The notes under the pieces: model-generated
Databases searched by the model: none
The model's input: only the letters and a program-made list of their open reading frames with translations
Told to the model about the DNA's origin: nothing
Position numbers and translations under genes: made by a program
Assembly: GCF_014651075.1 (NCBI RefSeq)
Contig: NZ_BMWE01000005.1
Location: 248,001 to 312,000, forward strand
From: Streptomyces djakartensis
Lineage (GTDB): Bacteria; Actinomycetota; Actinomycetes; Streptomycetales; Streptomycetaceae
Length of the DNA stretch: 64,000 nucleotides
Reading direction: 5' to 3'
Part shown: positions 57,741 through 64,000 of the stretch, piece after piece
Position numbering within the stretch: the first letter of the stretch is position 1
How the letters are laid out: each line of letters starts with the position of its first letter

Positions 57741-58991
57741 ATGGGTTCTGCGTTACGCGCGGCCGTCGCCGCCGTGGCATCGATGTGCGCGGTGGCGCCG
57801 GCCATGCCCGCTGAGGCGTCCGAGTCGAGACCGGAGCTGGAGTTCGTCAACGTCACGGCCGACGGCGTGATGGGGAACGGCGCGTCGTCGGACCCCGTGG
57901 TCAGTGCCGACGGCAGGTATGTGGCGTTCCTGTCCGAGGCCACGAACCTGGCGCCCGGCGACACCGACCGTACCGCCGATGTCTACGTGAAGGATTTGCG
58001 GACCAGAAAGCTCCGCTGGGTCAGTGACGTCCCCGGCGGCGGGGGCGAGGGGGTGGACTTCGGGCCGCCCTCGATCAGCGCGGACGGCACCCGGGTGGCG
58101 TTCGCCTCGCTGGGTCCCGACACCTGGCCGCCCCGGGACGTGGCGCGCCCGGCCTACGTCCATGACACCCGGACGAGCCACACGGAACGAATCGACGAGA
58201 CGACCGACCCCGCCCTCCGCCACGTGTGGACACCACTCCTCAGCGGAAACGGACGGTACGTGACCTTCACCGGCCGGCCGGGCGGGGCCGGCACCCCGTC
58301 CCGGATCTACGTACGCGACCTCCTGCGCGACACCGGTTCCTGGATCGACCATCCGCTGCCCAGCGGCAAACAGAGCCTCGGCTCCCCCACGCTGAGCCAC
58401 GACGGCAGCCGCCTCGCCTACGAGGTGGGGGAAGCGGGAACCGAGCCCGGCGAGAGTCGCGAGGGCGTCTACGTGCTTGACCGGCGGACGGGTGAGCGGA
58501 TCCGCGCGGACGCCGACTGCCCGGGAGACCCTACGGAGAGCGGGGTGAATGAGCCCCGGATCAGCGCCGACGGCCGCCATGTCGTGTTCAAACGGAATTG
58601 CCGGACCCTGCCCTCGGATGGCACCGGCGACACCCGAGGCACCTTCGTACGGGACGTCCGGCGCGGCACGCTGTGGCCCGTGCCGGCCCGGGACCCGAAG
58701 TTCGGAACTCACAGCGCCCGGCCGAGCGCGGACGCCCGCCGGATCGCCTTCGCCGCGACCAAGTCGGAGGTCGGTCAGCCTCCGCTTCAGGTCGTCTACT
58801 GGCGTGATCTGCGCAGCGGTCGGGTGGAGTTGCTCAGCGCGCGCCCCGACGGCTCGCTGAATCAGCGGCCCGCCGCCCATCCGGGCATCGACGCCCGGGG
58901 CCGTGTCGTGGCCTTCGACGGGGAGCGGCTCGACCTCCAGGGCGAGAACGGCTCCAGCGAGCGGCAGGCGGTCGCCGTGCGCCTGCGCTGA
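57741..58991 (+). CDS. Secreted TolB-like beta-propeller (PD40 repeats)
   Basis: 416 residues. Signal peptide MGSALRAAVAAVASMCAVAPAMPAEA, then about six WD40-like PD40 blades of the form PVVSADGRYVAFLS, PSISADGTRVAFAS, PLLSGNGRYVTFTG, PTLSHDGSRLAYEV, PRISADGRHVVFKR, ARPSADARRIAFAA. The repeats resemble the TolB propeller; no catalytic motif is visible. Likely an extracytoplasmic binding or scaffold protein. Start ATG with GGGGGGAAG upstream. Confidence 0.88.
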   Translation: MGSALRAAVAAVASMCAVAPAMPAEASESRPELEFVNVTADGVMGNGASSDPVVSADGRYVAFLSEATNLAPGDTDRTADVYVKDLRTRKLRWVSDVPGGGGEGVDFGPPSISADGTRVAFASLGPDTWPPRDVARPAYVHDTRTSHTERIDETTDPALRHVWTPLLSGNGRYVTFTGRPGGAGTPSRIYVRDLLRDTGSWIDHPLPSGKQSLGSPTLSHDGSRLAYEVGEAGTEPGESREGVYVLDRRTGERIRADADCPGDPTESGVNEPRISADGRHVVFKRNCRTLPSDGTGDTRGTFVRDVRRGTLWPVPARDPKFGTHSARPSADARRIAFAATKSEVGQPPLQVVYWRDLRSGRVELLSARPDGSLNQRPAAHPGIDARGRVVAFDGERLDLQGENGSSERQAVAVRLR

Positions 58992-59117
58992 CGGGCCCGT
59001 CCACTCGAACGCCCCAACGTGCCCGTGCCGTAGACCATTCCAGGTCGGTGGCCCGCCCCGAGTGGCCGCGCAGGCCTCGCTCTGTAACCCACAGGCTCTT
59101 ACTGGCACCCTGGCGCT

Positions 59118-59639
59118 GTGGATGCGGGGACTGCGGCGGTACTGGGTGCCGGAGTAGGTGTAGTGGGAACAACCCTTGCGGCGATCATTGCCGGGGTAGC
59201 GGGGCAGCGCCAGGTTCGCGCTGAGCATCGTCACTGGCGTCGCCAGCTGCGCCGTGACGCGTATGCCGCCTTCACGGTGAAAGCTGATGAGGCCTATGAG
59301 GCACTACGCGGTGTCGAAGTCGAGTTGGCCAGACCCGGTCATGATCTCGACGGGCTGCGCAGCGCTCTTGACGAGACCCGCAGGCTGCTTCGAGGGGATC
59401 TGGTCGATGTTCAGACCGCCGTCGAGCTCGAAGGTCCAGAGGCGCTGGCCCGCATGGCCGGCGAGTTGACCAAGTCACTGTCGGCCTGCGCCGCAGCGAT
59501 TCATGCGCGACTCCTGGGCCGAGACAGCAATGACGCACTTGAAGCGAACGAGTCACACCGCATCCGGCGTTTCCTCAACCATGCGTCGAACAAGCGGGAG
59601 CAATTCGTGAGCCATGCTCGCAGGGCCATCGATGTGTGA
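59118..59639 (+). CDS. Membrane-anchored coiled-coil-like hypothetical protein
   Basis: 173 residues. One N-terminal hydrophobic segment (AAVLGAGVGVVGTTLAAIIAGVAG), then a charged helical region (RQVRAEHRHWRRQLRRDAYAAF, DGLRSALDETRRLLRGDLVDVQ). Proteins of this shape are widespread in Streptomyces with unknown role. GTG start, no ribosome binding site; it may be leaderless. Codon use is somewhat less GC-biased than the neighbours. Confidence 0.7.
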   Translation: MDAGTAAVLGAGVGVVGTTLAAIIAGVAGQRQVRAEHRHWRRQLRRDAYAAFTVKADEAYEALRGVEVELARPGHDLDGLRSALDETRRLLRGDLVDVQTAVELEGPEALARMAGELTKSLSACAAAIHARLLGRDSNDALEANESHRIRRFLNHASNKREQFVSHARRAIDV

Positions 59640-59728
59640 GCGTGACTCGCTTCGATCCCGGGGTGTGTACCCCATGACCGACTTGCAGGCCGACGCCACC
59701 CGGGCAACACCCGACACGGGGGCAGGCG

Positions 59729-60175
59729 TCACCGCCCGGTGAACTCGCACCACACGATCTTCCCGGGGTCCCGCTCCCCCACGCCCCACTTGTCCGCCAG
59801 CTCCGACACCAGCAGCAACCCGCGCCCGCCCTCGCGCGGTTCCCCGCCCTCCGTCTGCGGTACGGCCGGTACGCCGGCCCCGCTGTCGTGCAGCTCGACG
59901 CGCACGCCGCCGTCGTAAGGCAGCGACAGCGGCAGCAGCCGCAGCAGGAAGCCGCGGCCCGGCGGGACGCCGTGCACCAGGGCGTTGGTGGCGAGTTCAC
60001 TGACGCACAGCACGATGTCGCACGACCGTTCCACCGCGCCCCATTGCGCGAGCGCCTCACGCGTGAAGGCGCGGGCGGCGGGGACGGACTGGCGTTCGCG
60101 ACGGTAGAAGCGTTCACGCGGGGACAGGTGGGGGATTTCCTCGTTCACACCACCAGGGTCACTCTCCGTGGCCAT
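59729..60175 (-). CDS. HATPase-fold anti-sigma-like protein of a WhiJ/AbaA-type module
   Basis: 148 residues of the HATPase_c fold found in anti-sigma kinases: the N-box is IVLCVSELATNALVHGVPPG, the G1 box VELHDSGAGVPAVP and the G2 region EGGRGLLLVSELADKWGV. These partners lie beside XRE and DUF397 genes in abaA/whiJ-like loci controlling development. The ATG at 60175 (or 60178) is chosen; a GTG at 60148 is possible. Divergent from the XRE gene; a 15-bp perfect inverted repeat lies just upstream. Confidence 0.87.
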   Translation of the reverse strand: MATESDPGGVNEEIPHLSPRERFYRRERQSVPAARAFTREALAQWGAVERSCDIVLCVSELATNALVHGVPPGRGFLLRLLPLSLPYDGGVRVELHDSGAGVPAVPQTEGGEPREGGRGLLLVSELADKWGVGERDPGKIVWCEFTGR

Positions 60176-60187
60176 CATGGAACAGTG

Positions 60188-60222
60188 CGTGCGCCCGTAC
60201 AGCTCCTCTGTACGGGCGCACG
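60188..60222. repeat. Perfect 15-bp inverted repeat in the divergent promoter
   Basis: CGTGCGCCCGTACAG (60188-60202) and CTGTACGGGCGCACG (60208-60222) are exact reverse complements with a 5-nt spacer. It lies between the ATPase gene and the XRE gene and is preserved in decayed form near 53755-53790. Most likely the XRE protein's binding site or an mRNA hairpin. Confidence 0.75.
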
Positions 60223-60260
60223 ACGGGGAACGTACGTGCGCGGGTGGGGAGTTGGACCGC

Positions 60261-61085
60261 ATGAGCACGACTCGACGGGCACGCAGGAACGCCTCGGCGA
60301 TGAAGATGGTGGGCGCGTTGCTCGCCGTTTTCCGCGAGGCCGCCGGTTACACGCAGAAATCGCTGGGCGAGCGGTTCGTCGTGGGCGAGCAGCAGATCGC
60401 CTCGATCGAACAGGGCAGACGGCCACTGAAACCGGACCTCGCCGAGCAGCTCGACAAACTCCTGGAGACGAAGGGGGCGTTGGTCGCCGCGCTGGAGCAC
60501 ATGCCGGAGGTGGATCTGGTGCCGCTGTGGGCCGAGGAGTATCTGGACCGGGAGCGGGAGACGATCGCCGTGTCGTGGTACGAGAGCCTGCTGGTCCCCG
60601 GCCTGCTCCAGACAGCGGCTTACGCGCGGGCGGTCTTTCGTAACCGCGTGCCGGTCTACGACGAGGACGAGATCGAGCAGTTGGTGGCAGCCCGCATCGA
60701 ACGGCGGGAAATCCTCCACCGCAAGGTCCCGCCGATGATGAGCTTCGTGGTCTGGGAGGCGGCACTGCGGGACCGTCTGGGCGGAGACGAGGTGTACTGC
60801 GAGCAGTTGCGACACCTACGGGAGTACGCCGACCTTCCCGGATTGGCACTCCAGATCCTGCCGCTCGGCCGGACCTCCCACGCCGGGCTCAAAGGCCCGT
60901 TCATCCTCCTGGAAACCCCCGAACACCAGCGACTCGCCTACTTGGAGACACAGCGTGGAAGCCAGCTCATCGCCGACCCGAACGAGGTGGCGATCCTCAA
61001 TCAGAAGTATGCAATGCTGCGGACACAGGCCCTCACCACCGAGGACACGAGGGACCTGCTGGACCGTCTTCTGGGAGAGAGATGA
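60261..61085 (+). CDS. WhiJ-like XRE regulator with DUF5753
   Basis: 274 residues. N-terminal helix-turn-helix: VGALLAVFREAAGYTQKSLGERFVVGEQQIASIEQGRRPLKPDLAEQLDKLL. Residues ~95-270 are the DUF5753 domain (WYESLLVPGLLQTAAYARAVFRNRVP, FVVWEAALRDRLGG, LQILPLGRTSHAGLKGPFILLE). ATG 60261 has GGGGAG nine bases upstream. It overlaps the DUF397 gene by 4 bp. Such pairs control development or antibiotic production locally. Confidence 0.93.
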   Translation: MSTTRRARRNASAMKMVGALLAVFREAAGYTQKSLGERFVVGEQQIASIEQGRRPLKPDLAEQLDKLLETKGALVAALEHMPEVDLVPLWAEEYLDRERETIAVSWYESLLVPGLLQTAAYARAVFRNRVPVYDEDEIEQLVAARIERREILHRKVPPMMSFVVWEAALRDRLGGDEVYCEQLRHLREYADLPGLALQILPLGRTSHAGLKGPFILLETPEHQRLAYLETQRGSQLIADPNEVAILNQKYAMLRTQALTTEDTRDLLDRLLGER

Positions 61086-61333
61086 GCGGCACGGCACTTG
61101 AGTGGTTCAAGTCCAGCTACAGCAACGAAGAGGGCGGCGCATGCATCGAAGTCGCCTGCACGTGGCGCAAGTCCAGCTACAGCGGCAGTGAAGGCGGCGC
61201 ATGCCTGGAGGTCGCCACCCATCCCACCGCCATCCACATCCGCGACTCGAAGACCCCCACCGCCCCCCACCTCACCGTCACCCCGTCCACCTGGACCGCC
61301 TTCCTGAAGCTGCCCAACCACACCGTCTGTTGA
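61082..61333 (+). CDS. DUF397 protein with duplicated N-terminal half
   Basis: 83 residues, slightly longer than the usual ~60-70. The DUF397 signature occurs twice: EWFKSSYSNEEGGACIEVA and TWRKSSYSGSEGGACLEVA, followed once by the second half IHIRDSKTPTAPHLTVTPSTWTAFL. The near-identical DNA of the two copies points to a recent partial tandem duplication of about 60 bp. It starts inside the XRE stop (ATGA) and should be its antagonist partner. Confidence 0.92.
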   Translation: MSGTALEWFKSSYSNEEGGACIEVACTWRKSSYSGSEGGACLEVATHPTAIHIRDSKTPTAPHLTVTPSTWTAFLKLPNHTVC

Positions 61334-61379
61334 GTCGTTCGGCCTGCACCGCGCCCCCACCTCCGGCGACAATGCGTGC

Positions 61380-62396
61380 ATGACCGATGACTGGCAGCAA
61401 CAGATCGACGCGCTCCACGAGGAGTTGATCCGCCGCGACGACCCCGCCGCCTGGGTGCGGGAGGCCGACGCGGTGGACGCCTCCCGGCGGTATCCGCACC
61501 TCGCGATGCGCGGGCCGGTCTTCGGGATCGCCGCGCTGGATCCGGCGGCCGGGCCCGAGTGGCGGCTGCTGAAGCCGGTGGTGGACGGCATGCCGCAGAT
61601 GGCCCGGGACGGGTTGAACTCGCATCTGTGGTTCACCGCCAAGGACGGCACCGACGATCCGGCCGTACGGCGTGGACTGCTGGCGGCCGTCGCGGTGCTG
61701 GAGCGGGAGCCGGTGAACGAGGTGGAGGCGTGCGGGGTGCGCTACCGGGTGGTGCGCGGGGACGAGTTCGCGCGGATGAACGAGGACGGGCTCGAGCCGC
61801 CCCGGCCCACGGACCCCGAGCCGAGGGAACGGTCGTGGGGGAAACGGGCGAAGGACGCCCCGTCCCCCGACACCGGCTTCGTCCTCGACCCGGCCCGCTC
61901 GGACGGCCCCCTCGCGGGCGCGCTGAAGCTGGGGCTGCGGGACTTCGCGTACTCGGGCGCGCGTTTCCCCTCCCGCGTGCGCGCGGACTCACAGCGGGCG
62001 GTCACCACCCACCCGGAGACCGTGCTGCTGCCGACCACCTACAGCGTGGTGGAGCGGGACGAGGCCGGCTGGGAGCCGTGCGGCGCGCTCATGACCACAC
62101 CGCACGACGCCCGGCGCATGCTCTACAACGGCCTGGCGGAGATCTGGGCGCTGCTGCACCGGTACGACGACGCCAAGAAGGCCCGGTACGCGGAGGCGGC
62201 CGAGGAGTACCGGGCGCTCGGCGGTGCCGACGAGTTCCGTGTCGACGACCGGCTCTTCCGGATCTGCCGCGTCGAGCGCGTGCTCCGGATGGGCCCCGAC
62301 GGCCCGGAGCCGCCGCGCCCCTCGGACGTCGACGAGTACGGACCCATGAAGATCCATCCGCGGATGGACGAGGACGGCTCGATCACCTACGAGTGA
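61380..62396 (+). CDS. DUF5954-like hypothetical protein
   Basis: 338 residues, soluble, acidic and without a signal peptide. Two similar segments end in EDGLEPPRPTDPEPRE and PDGPEPPRPSDVDEYGP, preceded by VRYRVVRGDEFARM and DDRLFRICRVERVLRM, so the protein appears internally duplicated. It resembles the Streptomyces DUF5954 family; no function known. No clear ribosome binding site before the ATG. Confidence 0.75.
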   Translation: MTDDWQQQIDALHEELIRRDDPAAWVREADAVDASRRYPHLAMRGPVFGIAALDPAAGPEWRLLKPVVDGMPQMARDGLNSHLWFTAKDGTDDPAVRRGLLAAVAVLEREPVNEVEACGVRYRVVRGDEFARMNEDGLEPPRPTDPEPRERSWGKRAKDAPSPDTGFVLDPARSDGPLAGALKLGLRDFAYSGARFPSRVRADSQRAVTTHPETVLLPTTYSVVERDEAGWEPCGALMTTPHDARRMLYNGLAEIWALLHRYDDAKKARYAEAAEEYRALGGADEFRVDDRLFRICRVERVLRMGPDGPEPPRPSDVDEYGPMKIHPRMDEDGSITYE

Positions 62397-62450
62397 GCCC
62401 TGTCCGATTCCTTCAAGACCGGCCCGCCACCCTCTGCCTACGGTGGCCTC

Positions 62451-62852
62451 ATGACCGCACGATTCAACGCCATCGGCCTGGTCGTCTCCGACATGGCCGC
62501 GTCCGTGACCTTCTACCGTCGCCTCGGTGTCGCCTTCCCGGCGGGCTCCGAGGAGCAGCCGCACGCTGAGGCGGAACTGCCCGGCGGGCTGCGGCTGTTG
62601 CTCGACACGGAGGAGACGGTCCGCTCGTTCCACCCCGGGTGGCGGCCGCCCACCGGCGGGGGCCGGTCGTCGCTGGCCTTCCTGTGCGACGGTCCCGGAG
62701 AGGTGGACACGCTGTACGAGGAGCTGGTGGGCGCCGGCCACCACGGCGAGCTCAAGCCCTGGGACGCGTTCTGGGGACAGCGGTACGCGGTGGTGCACGA
62801 CCCGGACGGCAACGGTGTCGACCTGTTCGCCCCGCTACCGGCCGCCCAGTAG
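62451..62852 (+). CDS. VOC-family (glyoxalase-like) protein
   Basis: 133 residues with the paired beta-alpha-beta-beta-beta modules of the vicinal oxygen chelate fold: [23 protein letters not shown] and [19 protein letters not shown]. Could be a lyase, dioxygenase or resistance protein; the metal ligands are only partly conserved (the usual first His is replaced by Gly-Leu-Val). It overlaps the convergent AraC-type gene by 18 bp. Confidence 0.85.
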   Translation: MTARFNAIGLVVSDMAASVTFYRRLGVAFPAGSEEQPHAEAELPGGLRLLLDTEETVRSFHPGWRPPTGGGRSSLAFLCDGPGEVDTLYEELVGAGHHGELKPWDAFWGQRYAVVHDPDGNGVDLFAPLPAAQ

Positions 62853-63521
62853 GGCACGCACCGGCACACCGGCCAGCTCCTTGACGTCCCGGGCCAGGTG
62901 GGCCTGGTCCGCGAACCCGGCCCGGGCGGCCGTCTCCGCGAGGGGCACGCCGTCCCGGGCCAGTGCGAGGGCGCGGCGCATCCGCAGCACCCGGGCCAGC
63001 GTCTTGGGGCCGTAGCCGAAGGCGGCCAGCGAGCGGCGGTGCAGCTGCCGGGCGCCGAGGCCGACTTCGTCGGCGGTCGCGGCGACCGGGCGGCCCGCGG
63101 CCAGGGCCACGACGACCTGCCGGAGCAGTGGGTCAGGGGGTTCGGCGTCAGCCGCACACGTCAGGGCCATCGCCTCCAGACCGCTCGCCGGGTCCGCGGC
63201 CCCGTTCACCCCGGCCGTGAGGCGCCGCACCTTCGAGGCGGGCCACAGGTCGGAGAGGGCGACCCGCCGGTCGCGCAGCTCGTGCGCAGGTACGCCGAGG
63301 AGGGCGGGCGCGGTCCCCGGGGGCAAGCGGACCCCCGCCCAGCTGCTGGGCTCGCCCTCGATGACGTACGCCCGCGTGTCGGGGCCCGCGACCAGCAGCC
63401 GCCCGTCGTTCCAGAGCAGATCCATGCACCCGTCGGGCAGGACGCGTGCCGCACCGCCGCCGTCCGGGGTGTTCGTCCACACCACGGCACCGGCCAGCCG
63501 GGACACCCGCTCCGCGTACAC
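62835..63521 (-). CDS. AraC-type transcriptional regulator
   Basis: 228 residues. N-terminal sensor-like domain ([36 protein letters not shown]) of the DUF6597 kind, and C-terminal AraC double helix-turn-helix ([68 protein letters not shown]). The GTG at 63521 is chosen from the expected N-terminus VYAERVSRL; a GTG 15 bp further in has GGAG upstream. Confidence 0.88.
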   Translation of the reverse strand: MYAERVSRLAGAVVWTNTPDGGGAARVLPDGCMDLLWNDGRLLVAGPDTRAYVIEGEPSSWAGVRLPPGTAPALLGVPAHELRDRRVALSDLWPASKVRRLTAGVNGAADPASGLEAMALTCAADAEPPDPLLRQVVVALAAGRPVAATADEVGLGARQLHRRSLAAFGYGPKTLARVLRMRRALALARDGVPLAETAARAGFADQAHLARDVKELAGVPVRALLGGR

Positions 63522-63605
63522 GTGGAAGAGGCTACGCCTGGTCGCCCATGAGCCCGTGGCGCTCCTCGCGCCGGCAGGGTTGAGCTGCGGCGTCGGATAC
63601 TGTGT

Positions 63606-64000
63606 ATGGCCGTGAGACAACGGGCGACCATCGGCGATGTCGCCGCACGAGCCGGAGTGGGCGTGGGCACGGTTTCGCGCGTCCTCAACGGCAGCCGGAA
63701 TGTCAGCGAGGACACCCGTGAGCGGGTGCTGCGGACGATGTGCGATCTGGACTACCGGCCCAACCGGCGTGCTCGCGCCTTGTCCACCGGACGCACCCAG
63801 AACGTCGCCGTCATGGCGCCCTTCGCCACCGAACCGTCGGTCGTCGAGCGGCTGCGCGGTATCTCGCGGGTCCTGCAAGGCAGCGACTACGACCTCACAC
63901 TGCTCGATGTGGCCACGGCGGACCAGCGTGATCGGCAGTACCGGGCGGTGGCCGCCGGCGATCGCTTCGACGCGCTGCTGGCGATCTCACTCACTCCCAC
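63606..64000 (+). CDS. LacI-family regulator (5' portion, cut by window edge)
   Basis: About 131 residues visible: the DNA-binding head [47 protein letters not shown] and the start of the sensor domain ([37 protein letters not shown]). GATACT sits at 63596-63601, 5 bp before the ATG, so transcription probably starts at or next to the ATG and the mRNA is leaderless. The target genes would lie to the right of the window. Confidence 0.9.
   Translation, partial: MAVRQRATIGDVAARAGVGVGTVSRVLNGSRNVSEDTRERVLRTMCDLDYRPNRRARALSTGRTQNVAVMAPFATEPSVVERLRGISRVLQGSDYDLTLLDVATADQRDRQYRAVAAGDRFDALLAISLTP

Overview
The window comes from a high-GC actinomycete, almost certainly Streptomyces. The signs are very high third-position GC, frequent GTG/TTG starts, a TTA (bldA-type) codon, a WhiJ-like XRE/DUF397/ATPase module, tandem universal stress proteins and an alditol oxidase very close to S. 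coelicolor AldO. No rRNA, tRNA, CRISPR array or complete insertion sequence was seen.

Layout. 1-5 kb: a truncated ABC exporter gene at the left edge, a D-2-hydroxyacid dehydrogenase divergent from alditol oxidase aldO, a small winged-helix regulator, and a STAS-ANTAR signalling protein. 5-12.6 kb: a sugar-uptake locus (ROK repressor, lipoprotein sugar binder, two permeases, large GH2 beta-galactosidase) with a shared candidate ROK operator. 12.7-15.4 kb: a three-gene ABC-2 exporter. 15.4-20.9 kb: a GH65 phosphorylase, two tandem-domain universal stress proteins and an Rv1733c-like membrane protein, with matching GGGGCC-type boxes that suggest an OsdR/DevR-like redox/dormancy regulon. 21-28.4 kb: MFS transporter, a decayed nucleotidyltransferase, a secreted EEP-family enzyme, TetR regulator plus phosphotransferase, a PEP mutase/isocitrate lyase homologue and a DUF2264 protein. 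28.5-34 kb: a secreted rhamnogalacturonan-I degradation block (GDSL acetylesterase, PL4-type lyase, two GH43 enzymes).

34.8-50.3 kb is the most remarkable part: a compact specialised-metabolite cluster in two convergent operons. The plus operon encodes a stand-alone condensation domain, a DegT/StsC-type aminotransferase and a GMC oxidoreductase. The minus operon encodes a pentapeptide-repeat/glycosyltransferase-like fusion, a stand-alone carrier protein, a divergent tryptophanyl-tRNA synthetase, a Rossmann oxidoreductase, an aminotransferase-methyltransferase fusion, a TxtE-type nitrating P450 and a nitric oxide synthase; an MFS exporter lies beyond. NOS plus TxtE-like P450 predicts a nitrotryptophan. 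The P450 has Trp at the position (176) that is His in TxtE and that sets C4 versus C5 nitration, so 5-nitrotryptophan is the favoured prediction. There is no adenylation domain in the window, so the TrpRS paralogue is a candidate activating enzyme (or a resistance copy). The aminotransferase-methyltransferase fusion suggests beta-methylation through the 2-oxo acid, and the StsC-type aminotransferase/GMC pair suggests an amino-sugar or aminocyclitol partner joined by the condensation domain. I recognise no known product for this combination.

50.3-64 kb: a TSCPD-domain orphan related to the NrdJ C-terminus behind two NrdR-like boxes, an APC permease, homocysteine S-methyltransferase, a relic of an XRE/DUF397 module, a type-B carboxylesterase, an I36-type inhibitor, a LacI regulator with several candidate operators, a secreted beta-propeller, an intact XRE/DUF397/ATPase module with a 15-bp perfect inverted repeat in its divergent promoter, a DUF5954-like protein, a VOC protein, an AraC-type regulator and the start of another LacI regulator.
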